Assembly: GCA_963806735.1 (NCBI GenBank)
Contig: CAWEBE010000010.1
Span: 124,001 to 188,000, forward strand
DNA length: 64,000 nucleotides
From: CADEFX01 sp963806735
GTDB taxonomy: Bacteria; Pseudomonadota; Alphaproteobacteria; Rhizobiales; Hyphomicrobiaceae
Direction of reading: 5' to 3'
Shown here: positions 18,084-27,635 of the stretch, piece by piece
How the letters are laid out: each line of letters starts with the position of its first letter
How positions within the stretch are numbered: position 1 is the stretch's first letter
Program-made: the position numbers and the translations under genes
Notes under the pieces: generated by a model
What the model saw: the letters and a program-made list of their open reading frames with translations, nothing else
Databases searched by the model: none
Told to the model about the DNA's origin: nothing

Positions 18084-18430
18084 GGCGTTTCTCCCTCGTT
18101 GCGGATTCCGCAACGCATATTGTCGGATCAGGTGGTGTGCCTGCCGGTGTTGGATCGTAGTGCGGAGCCCCGCGGGCGCCAAACTAATTGTGAGTGCTGT
18201 CGGCATTCACCGCGCCTTGTGGAACGTGACCTGCGGCAGCTCCGCAGTAGCAACGCAGCTTCCCTTCAGGCGCGCCGCACAGGAGACGGCGCTGCTTGCA
18301 CCGGGGCAATATCGGCGGGTTGGATCAAACCTCCGCGTTTTGTCACAACAGCGTGAGTTTTAATCACTTGCCGGTCATGCTTGGCGGTGGCTCACTTGGC
18401 CATCAAAAAAGAACTTGGAGGCAACGCCGC
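18084..18430. other. Divergent intergenic control region
   Basis: These 347 bp separate the divergent dctP and tauD-like genes and must hold both promoters. I see no tRNA, terminator or clear operator. The second gene is preceded by a TTGGAGG box. The sulfur-type element found near 40-50 kb is not present here. Confidence 0.4.
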
Positions 18431-19321
18431 ATGGCCACTATCGACGCCGCGTACGATGCGGCTACGCCCCGGGGGGACGTCACCATTCGCCCGCTCGGCT
18501 CGATCATGGGTGCGGAGATCATTGGTGCCGATGTTTCCAAGCCGGTGCCGCTCGGGACATTCCAGCGCTTCAAGGATGCATTGCACGAATACAAAGTGCT
18601 GGCGTTTCGGGATCAGGAACTGAGCAAGGACCAGCTCATCGCCTTCAGCAAGCAGTGGGGATCGTTGGGTGAGCACATCATGCCTGGCGCGACCCGCGTT
18701 GGCGTGCCGGAGATCAACGTCCTGTCTAACGCCGATGCCGAGGGCAAGCCAAACGGCAAGCATCCCGATCCCACTGCCAAGCGCTGGCATACGGACCGCT
18801 CATATATGCCACGGCCGGCCATGGCATCGCTGCTTTATGGTGTCGAGGTGCCAAGCGTCGGCGGCGATACACTGTTCGCCAATGCTACAATGGCCTACGA
18901 CAACCTACCCGGTGATGTGCGGCAGCGGATCGATACACTGAACGCCATCCATTGGGTGGTGCATTCACGCCGCGATGGCGGCGTAGCCCTCGCCACGGAA
19001 GAAGAGAAGAGAAAGGCGCCGCCCATCAAGCATCCGCTGGCGCGCAAGCATCCAGCCACCGGACGCAAGGCGATCTATGCCGGCTGCCATGCGTGGAAGG
19101 TCGACGGGCTATCGGAGGAAGAGGGGCGCGAGCTGCTGGATTACCTTATCGCGCACGCAGTTCAGGATCGGTTCGTCTATGCGCACAAGTGGAAAAGGCA
19201 CGATCTGGTAATGTGGGACAATCGGTGCACGTTCCACGCAGCCACCGACTTCGACACCGTCAAGGAGCTGAGGATCATGTATCGGACGGTGGTGGAAGGC
19301 GAGCCGACAGAACCTGTGTAG
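18431..19321 (+). CDS. TauD/TfdA-family Fe(II)/2-oxoglutarate dioxygenase (first paralogue)
   Basis: This 296-residue protein has the double-stranded beta-helix of the TauD family. The iron-binding triad is H120-x-D122 (RWHTDRSY) and H269 (CTFHAATD), and the 2-oxoglutarate-binding arginine is in ELRIMYRT near 281-285. Family members hydroxylate the carbon next to a sulfonate, ether oxygen or sulfate ester, releasing sulfite, phenol or sulfate. It starts at 18431 behind TTGGAGG. A binding protein of a peptide-type ABC importer follows 78 bp later, so it probably acts on the imported compound. The substrate is unknown. Confidence 0.88.
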   Translation: MATIDAAYDAATPRGDVTIRPLGSIMGAEIIGADVSKPVPLGTFQRFKDALHEYKVLAFRDQELSKDQLIAFSKQWGSLGEHIMPGATRVGVPEINVLSNADAEGKPNGKHPDPTAKRWHTDRSYMPRPAMASLLYGVEVPSVGGDTLFANATMAYDNLPGDVRQRIDTLNAIHWVVHSRRDGGVALATEEEKRKAPPIKHPLARKHPATGRKAIYAGCHAWKVDGLSEEEGRELLDYLIAHAVQDRFVYAHKWKRHDLVMWDNRCTFHAATDFDTVKELRIMYRTVVEGEPTEPV

Positions 19322-19398
19322 AGTTTTATTCGACCGCGCAGTCAGTGATCCGAAAACGGGCGCTGCACGGGAAAAATGGGTAGCAGGGGAGGAATAAC

Positions 19399-21025
19399 AT
19401 GGCGTCCATGGGCGGACCGATATTGCATCGTCGCGAGCTGCTGGCTCTGCTCGGCATTGGCGGGGGCGCGGTTGCAGCGTCGATCCTGCCTACACTAAAG
19501 GCGTTGGCGCAGTCGCGGAAAGACACGCTGGTGATCGGCATAGACACCAGCGACAGCACCGAGCTCGATCCAGTGCGCGATCTGCACTACACGCCCCCGA
19601 TGACGATCTCGGCCTGCTACGAGGCGCTACTGACGATGTCGCCCGGCGACTACATCAATCTCAAGCCGAGGCTGGCTACGAAATGGGAGCGCACGCCGGA
19701 CGGCAAAGGCTGGCGGTTCACATTGCGCGAGAACGTCAAGTTCGTCAGTGGCAATCCGATGACGGCGCACGACGTGAAGTTCTCGCTCGATCGCGTGCGC
19801 CACATCCGCTATCAGGCCGCGCAATATCTCACCAACGTGGAAGCCATCAATGTCGTCGACGACAAGACCGTCGACATCGTGCTCAAGAAACCCGAAGAGC
19901 CAATCCTGACCATCCTGGCGGCACCGAGCTTCGTGGTGACCGACCGCAAAGTGGTGGAGGAGCATGGCGGCGTCTCTACGCCCGACTCCAAGGAAAAAGA
20001 CAAGGCCACAGAGTGGCTGAACCAAAATTCAGCGGGAACCGGGCCTTACAAGCTAGTCGGCTGGGTGCGCAACTCACAGATCCAGCTCGTCGCCAATCCG
20101 AACTACTGGGAAGGCAAACCGCCATTCCAGCGTGTCGTGGTTCGTCATTTCGAGGACGGAGCGGCACAACTCCTGGCCTTGCGGCGGGGCGACATAGATG
20201 TGGCTTTCAACCTGCTGCCAGAGCAGGTCGCCACGCTGAAGGATGAAAAGGACGTCTGGGTCAACGGCCTCACCAGCCTCGACTTCGTTTATCTGGCACT
20301 CAGTCATAACCCCGAGTTCAACAAGGCGCTGGCCAACAAGAAGGCGCGGCAAGCGATCGGCTATGCGATCGATTACGAGGGGATCAAGAATTCGTTGCTG
20401 GGTGGGGCGGCGACGCGGCCAGCCAACTTTATCCCCGTGGGGTCGTCTCGGCTCCACCGAGGAGGTAACACGCCAAATCGGCTTCCGCGACGATCTCGAC
20501 AGGTCCCGGAAGCTTTCGGCGGAAGCCGGGTATCCCGACGGCTTCGAGTTCGAGGTCATCTACGGCACGAGCATCGTGGCGGGGACCTCGTATCACGTCA
20601 TGGGGCAGAAGATTCAATCCGATCTCGCACGCGTCGGCATCAAGCTCAAGATCAACCCGATGCCCCAGGTCAACGTGCGCACGCTCTACAACGGCGGCAA
20701 GATGAGCTCGGTGATCACGTATTGGAATCCGCCGGCCGTTGAAAACGCGCTGTGGGCCTGGGCCACGGTGCAACGCGTGGCCAAGCGGCTGCACTGGAAG
20801 CCATCGGAAGAGTTGGTGAAGCTCGTCGACACAGCAGCCTCGGAGCCCGATATAAAAAAACAGGAAGCACTCTATCTGAAATACCAAGAGGCGATGGTGG
20901 ACGAGGCCAACCTGATCGTGTTGTTCCAACCCATCTACCGGATCGGCGTACGTAAGACGATCAAGGATCTCCCGCTGACAGCTGCGGGCTGGCAGCTCGA
21001 CATTCGCGATGTGAAGCCTGCTTGA
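19399..21025 (+). pseudogene. SBP_bac_5 (peptide/nickel-type) ABC substrate-binding protein with a frameshift
   Basis: This is a periplasmic binding protein of the DppA/OppA family. The leader contains a twin-arginine-like HRRELLALLGIGGGAVAASI. The family signature includes TPDGKGWRFTLRENVKFVSG at about 100-120. The first 350 codons are in one frame and the remainder (from GSTEEVTRQIG through YRIGVRKTIKDLPLTAAGW) is in another. Removing one G from the four-G run at 20439-20442 restores a continuous protein of about 541 residues. That protein aligns end to end with the paralogue at 21952-23604. A real frameshift mutation or a homopolymer error would look the same here. Confidence 0.85.
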
Positions 21026-21055
21026 GTAAGCTCACAAAAGACAAGCGACGTAGAA

Positions 21056-21877
21056 ATGTACATCGAGAATGCGGCACCCAAGATAGGTGCCATCGTCAGC
21101 GGCGTGGACGTAAAAACCATGGCCGAAGGCGAATGGAAAGAGCTCTACCAGGCTTGGCTGGAGAGCGCAGTGCTGATCGTTCGCGACCAGAAGCTGACGA
21201 AGCCGGACTATCTTGCCTACAGCGCCCGGTTCGGGCGCCTCAAGCCGCACAGGGTCAAACGCACACGGGATCCGGAGTATCCCGAGATCACGCTGATGGG
21301 CTTGGACGCTAAGGCGCCGGGCGCACCAACAGACAAGCTCATTCTCAATCGCGGGCAGGGCTGGCACACCGACTCGCCGTGGGACACGGAGATTTGCAAG
21401 GCAACACAGCTCTACGCGCTGGAGATCCCAAGCTACGGCGGCGATACGCTCTTCGCCTGCATGTATGCCGCCTACGATGCGCTGCCGCAGCGGCTCAAGG
21501 AGCGCATCGAGCCGTTGAAGCTCGAGTTCGGCTACGGTGGGCGGGAGCGCAAGGGCATTGAGCTCTTAGACCCCGAGGATCAGAAGCGGCCGCCCGCGGT
21601 GCATTCCATGGTGCGCACGCACCCGGAGACAGGACGCAAATCGCTCTACGTGAATCCAACCCACGTCATCCGCGTGCAAGGCATGCCGGAGGAAGAGGGC
21701 GACAAGCTGCTGGCCGAGCTCTACTGGTACATGCTGCAGCCCAATGCCGAGTACCGGCACAAGTGGCGCGCCGGCGACGTGGTGATCTGGGACAACCGCT
21801 GCTCGGTGCACTCCGCGGCGGGCGGCAATCCTGCCGACCAGCGGCGCGTGCATTGGCGCACGACTATTATGCAGTAG
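21056..21877 (+). CDS. TauD/TfdA-family dioxygenase (second paralogue)
   Basis: This is a 273-residue Fe(II)/2-oxoglutarate dioxygenase. The metal triad is H104-x-D106 (GWHTDSPW) and H252 (CSVHSAAG), with the 2-oxoglutarate arginine near 264-268 (RRVHWRTT). It shares the blocks YGGDTLFA, HKWRAGDVVIWDNRC and HPETGRKSLYV with the other two TauD-like proteins in this cluster but is clearly diverged from them. It sits between the two peptide-type binding proteins in the same direction, with gaps of 30 and 74 bp. That gives a repeated dioxygenase-binding protein arrangement. Substrate unknown. Confidence 0.88.
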   Translation: MYIENAAPKIGAIVSGVDVKTMAEGEWKELYQAWLESAVLIVRDQKLTKPDYLAYSARFGRLKPHRVKRTRDPEYPEITLMGLDAKAPGAPTDKLILNRGQGWHTDSPWDTEICKATQLYALEIPSYGGDTLFACMYAAYDALPQRLKERIEPLKLEFGYGGRERKGIELLDPEDQKRPPAVHSMVRTHPETGRKSLYVNPTHVIRVQGMPEEEGDKLLAELYWYMLQPNAEYRHKWRAGDVVIWDNRCSVHSAAGGNPADQRRVHWRTTIMQ

Positions 21878-21951
21878 CCGACAATCGGAATCTCAAAGGT
21901 GTGGCCGGGCAACGGTTTCGCATTCCGGCAAAGCGCGGGAAGGAAATATTC

Positions 21952-23604
21952 ATGACGACGCAAAACGCGGATACCTGTCCGGTCGGGTCGGCTTTGCCGG
22001 TCAACCGCCGGCGGCTCATGCAGATGCTGGGGGTTGGCGGCGGTACGCTCCTGTCGGGGCTGCCGTTCCCGTTGGCGAAGGCACAGGCCCGCAAAGACAC
22101 GCTGGTGATCGGCCTCGACATCAGCGATGCGGGTGCTGTGACACCTGATCCGGCGCGCATGAACTTCTATACGCCGCCGCTCACCACGCGGACGGTGTAT
22201 GAAACGTTGATCACGCTCAAACCAGGACATTACGAAACGCTGGAACCATTACTGGCCGAGAGCTGGCAGCCGACGTCGGACGGCAAGGGCTACCGCTTCA
22301 AGCTGCGCCCAAACGTCAAGTTCGTCAGCGGTGCGACCATGACGGCAGAGGACGTGAAGTTCTCGTTCGACCGCCTGGTAAACGTGAAGGAGCAGCCGAG
22401 CCAGTACGCCGACAACCTGGGAAGCGTGGAGGTGATCGATCCGCTGACGGTGGATGTCTTCCTGCGCAATCCTGACTTGCCGCTGCTGTCGATCCTCACT
22501 GCGCCGTCCTGTGGCATCTACGAGAAGAAAGTGGCGATGGCGAATGGGGCCACGGCTGACGTCAATGCCAAGTCGACGGACAAAGCCGCGGCCTGGTTCG
22601 GCACCACATCGTGCGGCACCGGGCCATATCAACTCGTCACCTGGGAGCGCAACGTGCAGGTCGGCATGGTGCGCAATCCGCATTACTGGAACGGCAAGCC
22701 AGGCTTCGAGCGCATTGTTATCCGACACATTAGCGACGGCGGAACGCAAATGCTGGCGCTGCGGCGCGGCGACATCGACGTAGCGTTCAACCTCTCCCCG
22801 GAGCAGCTCAATGCCGTGAAGGACGATCCGAATATTGCGATCGAGGCGGAGCCGAGCTTTGACTATGTTTACATGGCGCTGACGAGCAGCGCCGAGCTGA
22901 ATCCACACCTCGCGAAGAAGGAAGCGCGGCAGGCGATTGCCTGGGGTATCGACTACGATGGCATCCGCAACTCGCTCTTCGGTGGTGCGGGCGTACGGCC
23001 GGCGTCGTTCGTTCCCTACGGCATTGGCGGCTCGTCGAAAGAATTCGTGGAGCAAGCGCAATATCGGCTCGATCCGGCCAAGGCCAAGGAATGCCTGGCC
23101 AAGGCGGGCCTCCCGGATGGTTTCGAATTCGACATGTCCTATGGCAGTGCTGCAATCGCGGGCGCATCCTTCCCCGTTATCACGCAGAAACTGCAATCCG
23201 ATCTGGCCAAGGTTGGCATCAAGGTGAACCTGAAGCCGATGGACTACGCCAACCTGCGCACGGTCTACTATCAGGGAAAAGCCAGCACAGTGGTGCTATC
23301 GTGGAACCTCAACGCTGTCGAGCCGTGGCTGTGGGCGTCGGCCGCGCTGGATCGGGTCGCCAAGCGTCTGCATTGGGCGGTACCGGACAGTATCCGGCAG
23401 GCGCTGGCGCGTGCAGCCGCCGAGCGCGACAAAGCCAAGCAGGAAGCGCTTTATCGGGAGTTCCAGAAGGCGCTGATCGATCAGGCCAATCTTCTGGTCC
23501 TGTTACAGCCAACCTATCGCGTTGCCGTACGGAAGCACGTCAAGGACTTCAAGGTGACTGCCGCCGGCTGGATGGCGGAGCTGAGTTCGGCTCGGCCCGG
23601 CTGA
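21952..23604 (+). CDS. SBP_bac_5 (peptide/nickel-type) ABC substrate-binding protein
   Basis: This is an intact 550-residue periplasmic binding protein, paralogous to the frameshifted one at 19.4-21.0 kb. The leader NRRRLMQMLGVGGGTLLSG has a twin-arginine character. The family motif region is TSDGKGYRFKLRPNVKFVSG, followed by MTAEDVKFSFDRL and LVTWERNVQVGMVRNPHYW. The start at 21952 follows an AAGGAA box. Two permeases and a double ATPase follow in the same direction, completing a DppABCDF-type importer. Clustering with 2-oxoglutarate dioxygenases suggests an organic compound used as a nutrient rather than a peptide. Confidence 0.9.
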   Translation: MTTQNADTCPVGSALPVNRRRLMQMLGVGGGTLLSGLPFPLAKAQARKDTLVIGLDISDAGAVTPDPARMNFYTPPLTTRTVYETLITLKPGHYETLEPLLAESWQPTSDGKGYRFKLRPNVKFVSGATMTAEDVKFSFDRLVNVKEQPSQYADNLGSVEVIDPLTVDVFLRNPDLPLLSILTAPSCGIYEKKVAMANGATADVNAKSTDKAAAWFGTTSCGTGPYQLVTWERNVQVGMVRNPHYWNGKPGFERIVIRHISDGGTQMLALRRGDIDVAFNLSPEQLNAVKDDPNIAIEAEPSFDYVYMALTSSAELNPHLAKKEARQAIAWGIDYDGIRNSLFGGAGVRPASFVPYGIGGSSKEFVEQAQYRLDPAKAKECLAKAGLPDGFEFDMSYGSAAIAGASFPVITQKLQSDLAKVGIKVNLKPMDYANLRTVYYQGKASTVVLSWNLNAVEPWLWASAALDRVAKRLHWAVPDSIRQALARAAAERDKAKQEALYREFQKALIDQANLLVLLQPTYRVAVRKHVKDFKVTAAGWMAELSSARPG

Positions 23605-23657
23605 GCAGCGCGGCAAACGTAGCTTAGGGGAGGACCCAGACAAGGAGTGTTTCCGTA

Positions 23658-24671
23658 ATGCTGCGTTACACGCTCAACCGGATCGCGACCTCGATCGTGT
23701 TGTCAATTTTCGCGACCCTTGTCGTGTTCCTGATCGCGAGCATGGTGCCGGGGGACCCTGTGCTCGCCATGCTCGGCGATCTCGCAGCTTCGAACCCTGC
23801 CATTGTTGCCGAATATCGCGCCAAGTGGGGCCTCGATCTGCCGTTGTGGGAGCAATATTGGATCTTCCTTCAGAGGCTTGTGCAGGGCGACCTTGGCATC
23901 TCCATCAGCACTAACCGGCCGGTGCTGGCAGACATTGCGCAGTATGCGCCAGCAACGATCGAGCTCAGTACGATCGCGTTTATTCTTTCAGTGATCATCG
24001 GCGTGCCGCTTGGCATCGTCGCGGCAGTTTGGCGCGACAGCTGGGTCGATCATGGAGCGCGCTTTATCTCGCTGATTGGCGTGTCTTCACCCGTATTCTG
24101 GCTGGCTTTCATTGCACTCACAGTTTTCTACGGGGCATTGCATATCGCACCGGGGCCGGGACGGCTTGGTCCCATAGACTTCCCGCCACCGACGACCACC
24201 GGTATCTTCCTCATCGACGCGGCGCTCGCAGGCCAGTGGGAGACTTGGCAAACAGCGTTAGCGCATCTGGTGCTGCCGTCGATCGTGCTGTGCGCGGCCA
24301 CAGTCGGGCTGATCACACGCACCACACGCGCCAGCATGCTGGACACACTGGGCCAGGACTACGTGCGCGTGGCGCACGCGAAGGGACTGCGTGAGCGCGC
24401 CGTCATCATCGGACATGCGCTACCCAATGCACTGATCCCGGTGGTGACACTCGCCGGCCTTGCTTATGCCAACCTCCTCACAGGTACAGTGATGACGGAA
24501 ACCGTGTTCTCCTGGCCGGGACTTGGCCGCTACACGTTCCGGGCGGCAGTTGGGCTCGATCTGCCTGCCATTATGGGCATGACGCTGCTGTTCGCTATCG
24601 TATACCTGATCATTAATCTGATCGTCGATCTCTCCTACGCCATACTCGACCCGAGGGTGCTGAAGAAATGA
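23658..24671 (+). CDS. ABC transporter permease, DppB/GsiC-like
   Basis: This 337-residue inner-membrane permease has six hydrophobic segments. The N-terminus (MLRYTLNRIATSIVLSIFAT, then MVPGDPV) is diagnostic of the DppB/OppB branch. The cytoplasmic EAA-type loop reads RTTRASMLDTLGQDYVRVAHAKGL near residues 216-240, where it contacts the ATPase. The C-terminus is LSYAILDPRV. The stop overlaps the start of the next permease by 4 bp, indicating translational coupling. Confidence 0.93.
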   Translation: MLRYTLNRIATSIVLSIFATLVVFLIASMVPGDPVLAMLGDLAASNPAIVAEYRAKWGLDLPLWEQYWIFLQRLVQGDLGISISTNRPVLADIAQYAPATIELSTIAFILSVIIGVPLGIVAAVWRDSWVDHGARFISLIGVSSPVFWLAFIALTVFYGALHIAPGPGRLGPIDFPPPTTTGIFLIDAALAGQWETWQTALAHLVLPSIVLCAATVGLITRTTRASMLDTLGQDYVRVAHAKGLRERAVIIGHALPNALIPVVTLAGLAYANLLTGTVMTETVFSWPGLGRYTFRAAVGLDLPAIMGMTLLFAIVYLIINLIVDLSYAILDPRVLKK

Positions 24672-25546
24672 CCGATACGACGGCACCCTCCTCAGCACTG
24701 GCACAACCGCGCACACTGACCAAGGCGCAGCGCTGGCGCCGGCGCTATGGACTGGCGGCGGTTGGTGCCGCCATCATCGTGCTGTGGATCATATTCGCGG
24801 TGCTTGCCCCGTTAATCTCTCCGTACTCGCCCAACATAGTGGATGTGACCGTGCGCCTGCGTCCGCCGTCAGCCGAGCACTGGCTCGGCACAGACACACT
24901 CGGGCGTGATGTGCTCTCGCGATTGCTTTACGGTGCCCGCGTGTCGCTGTTTGCGGGCATTACCGTCGTTCTGCTTGGAGCGCTGCTCGGAATCCTCGTA
25001 GGCGCAATCGCGGCCTACGCCGGCGGGCGTGCGGAAGAAGCACTGATGCGTTTCACCGACCTCATGCTGTGCTTTCCACCCATCATCCTAGCCATGGCCA
25101 TTGGTGCTGCGCTTGGCATTGGTACGCTTAACACGATGATTGCAATGCTGGTCGTGTGGTGGCCGAAATTCGCCCGACTGGCGCGCAGCCTCGTTCTGGT
25201 GCAGCGCGGACAGGAGTATGTGGAGGCCGCGCATGTCATCGGTTACGGGCCCGCTCGCATCCTGGTGAAGCATATTCTACCTAATGCGATGGGTCCGCTG
25301 ATCGTGCTGGTCACGCTCGATGTCGGGCACGCCATTATCGTGTTCGCTGGCCTGGCGTTCTTGGGCTTGGGCGTGGTGCCACCGACCCCAGAATGGGGAG
25401 CGATGGTGTCGGAGGGACGAGAATTGGTCGAGCAGTGGTGGGTGGCCACGTTTCCCGGCCTCGCGATCCTTACGGTGGTAATGGGCTTCAACTTCCTTGG
25501 TGATGGTATCCGTGACTGGCTTGACCCACGCGCGCGCCGTCGCTAG
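24668..25546 (+). CDS. ABC transporter permease, DppC/GsiD-like
   Basis: This is a 292-residue permease of the DppC/OppC branch. It opens with a short cytoplasmic tail and a first helix, followed by PPSAEHWLGTDTLGRDVLSRLLYGARVSL, the conserved periplasmic segment of this branch. The EAA-like loop is QRGQEYVEAAHVIGYGPARILVKHILPN at about residues 179-206. It pairs with the upstream permease. Only 4 bp separate it from the ATPase start chosen here. Confidence 0.93.
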   Translation: MTDTTAPSSALAQPRTLTKAQRWRRRYGLAAVGAAIIVLWIIFAVLAPLISPYSPNIVDVTVRLRPPSAEHWLGTDTLGRDVLSRLLYGARVSLFAGITVVLLGALLGILVGAIAAYAGGRAEEALMRFTDLMLCFPPIILAMAIGAALGIGTLNTMIAMLVVWWPKFARLARSLVLVQRGQEYVEAAHVIGYGPARILVKHILPNAMGPLIVLVTLDVGHAIIVFAGLAFLGLGVVPPTPEWGAMVSEGRELVEQWWVATFPGLAILTVVMGFNFLGDGIRDWLDPRARRR

Positions 25547-25550
25547 CGCC

Positions 25551-27611
25551 ATGCCTGAGACCTTGGGCACCACGACGGACAGCGCCACGCCCATCCTCGA
25601 AGTCAAAGACCTGCGCACACACTTCGATACCGACGCAGGCCTGATCCGAGCGGTGGACGGTGTCAGTTTCCGGGTCATGCCCGGAGAAACCCTGGGCATC
25701 GTCGGCGAGTCCGGCTCGGGCAAGAGCGTCACGGCATTCTCAATCATTAAGTTGCTGCAAGATCAGAGCCGTATCGCCGGCGGCAGCATCGTGTTTCGCG
25801 GTCGCGACATCGTCACCATGAGCAATGACGATGTGCGCAGTCTGCGCGGCGACAAGATCGCCATGGTGTTCCAGGACCCCATGACGTCACTCAATCCGGT
25901 TCTGCGCATCTCCGATCAGCTCGCTGAGACGATGGTCGTGCATGGCCGGCGCGATCGGCCCTCAGCCCTCGCGCACGCGGTCAAGCTGCTCGGCCGCATG
26001 GGATTGACCGCGCCGGAGCGCGCCATTACCGGATTTCCACATCAATTCTCCGGCGGTATGCGCCAGCGCGTCATGCTGGCCATGGGGTTCTCGAACGAGC
26101 CATCGTTGCTGATTGCCGATGAGCCCACCACCGCACTGGATGTCACTATTCAGGCGCAGATTCTGGATTTGTTGCGTGAGCTCAACGCCGATTTCGGAGC
26201 TGCGATCATCCTGATCAGCCATGATCTTGGGGTCATCGCCAATGTGTGTCAGCGCGTCGTCGTTATGTACGCAGGCGAGGTGGTCGAGGATGGTTTGGCC
26301 GAGGCGCTGCTGTCCGAACCGAAACATCCCTACACCTGGGCGCTGTTGAACGCAGCGCCACGGCTCGACCAACAGACCGGAGGGGATAAGCGCCTCACCA
26401 CCATCGAAGGGACGCCGCCCGATCCACTGGACTGGCCGCACGGCTGCCGCTTCGCACCGCGGTGTCCGTTTCGTATCGAGAAGTGCAGTGAGCACCCGGA
26501 GTTGCATTCCGTAGGCGACGGGCGACTGTCGCGCTGCTGGGTAACGCAGGCTGGACAGGGCCTGCCGCAGCGCGGCAAGCTGATGAAGAGTACACCCACG
26601 GCCGTCGTCAAGCCTGCCGTCTCCGCCGAGCCCATCTTGGAGGTGAGAGGGCTCGTCAAGCATTTTCCAATTCCGAAAGACGGCTTGTTTTCCAAGCAGC
26701 AGGCCGTGCACGCGGTCGACGGTGTCGACCTTTCCATAGCCAAGGGCGAGACCGTCGGGCTGGTTGGGGAATCAGGCTGCGGCAAATCTACCCTGGCGCG
26801 GCTGATCGCACGTATCCAGCGTCCCGATGCCGGCCTGATCCGGTTTGCTGGATATGACATCACGTTCGCTACGCCAGCCGAGATTCGACCGCTGCGCCAG
26901 CGCATGCAGATGATCTTCCAAGACCCTTATGCGTCGCTCAACCCGCGCATGACGGTGCTCGACATCCTGGCCGAGCCGCTGCGGTTCCACGGGCTCACGG
27001 CCGACGAGCCCGCTACGCGCCGGCGTGTGGAGGAGTTGCTGTCGCTAGTTGGTCTTTCATCTACGGCGCTTGCGAAGTATCCGCATGAATTCTCGGGCGG
27101 CCAGCGTCAGCGCATCTCCATTGCGCGTGCGCTGGCGGTGTCGCCGGAGTTCATTGTTGCGGATGAGCCAATCTCATCGCTTGATGTCAATATTCAAGCC
27201 CAGATCATTAACCTGCTGATCGATCTGCAGGAGCGGCTGCACCTGACTTACCTCTTCATCGCGCACGATCTGGCGGTAGTGCGTCACATCGCGGACCGTA
27301 TTGTCGTGCTGTATCTTGGTCGCGTGATGGAGATTGCCCGTTCGGCAGATCTGTTCGAGCGACCGCTACATCCCTATACGCGGTCTCTGATCTCCGCGGT
27401 GCCCGTGCCCGATCCGATTACTGAGCGCCGCCGCCAGCGTATCTTGCTCCAGGGTGATCCACCGAGCGCGCTCAATCCACCCAGCGGCTGCCGATTCCGT
27501 ACACGCTGTCCTATCGCCACGGACAAGTGCACCAAAGAGGTGCCACTTCTGGTGGAGCACCGGCCTGGACAATGGGCCGCCTGCCACTATGCCGGACAGT
27601 TCCAACCTTGA
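25551..27611 (+). CDS. Fused double ATP-binding protein of a peptide-type ABC importer (DppD-DppF/GsiA-like)
   Basis: This 686-residue protein contains two complete ATPase modules in tandem. Module 1 spans about 15-340: Walker A GESGSGKS, signature FSGGMRQRVM, Walker B LLIADEPT, and the C-terminal oligopeptide-type CRFAPRCPFRIEKC cysteine motif. Module 2 spans about 360-686: Walker A GESGCGKS, signature FSGGQRQRIS, Walker B FIVADEPI, and the second cysteine motif CRFRTRCPIATDKC. Fused ATPases serve the GsiABCD/DppBCDF type. ATG at 25551 follows the permease stop by four bases. An ATG inside the permease, 18 codons upstream, would add an atypical extension. Confidence 0.92.
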   Translation: MPETLGTTTDSATPILEVKDLRTHFDTDAGLIRAVDGVSFRVMPGETLGIVGESGSGKSVTAFSIIKLLQDQSRIAGGSIVFRGRDIVTMSNDDVRSLRGDKIAMVFQDPMTSLNPVLRISDQLAETMVVHGRRDRPSALAHAVKLLGRMGLTAPERAITGFPHQFSGGMRQRVMLAMGFSNEPSLLIADEPTTALDVTIQAQILDLLRELNADFGAAIILISHDLGVIANVCQRVVVMYAGEVVEDGLAEALLSEPKHPYTWALLNAAPRLDQQTGGDKRLTTIEGTPPDPLDWPHGCRFAPRCPFRIEKCSEHPELHSVGDGRLSRCWVTQAGQGLPQRGKLMKSTPTAVVKPAVSAEPILEVRGLVKHFPIPKDGLFSKQQAVHAVDGVDLSIAKGETVGLVGESGCGKSTLARLIARIQRPDAGLIRFAGYDITFATPAEIRPLRQRMQMIFQDPYASLNPRMTVLDILAEPLRFHGLTADEPATRRRVEELLSLVGLSSTALAKYPHEFSGGQRQRISIARALAVSPEFIVADEPISSLDVNIQAQIINLLIDLQERLHLTYLFIAHDLAVVRHIADRIVVLYLGRVMEIARSADLFERPLHPYTRSLISAVPVPDPITERRRQRILLQGDPPSALNPPSGCRFRTRCPIATDKCTKEVPLLVEHRPGQWAACHYAGQFQP

Positions 27612-27635
27612 AGTGCAGGCAAATGCAACACGATC

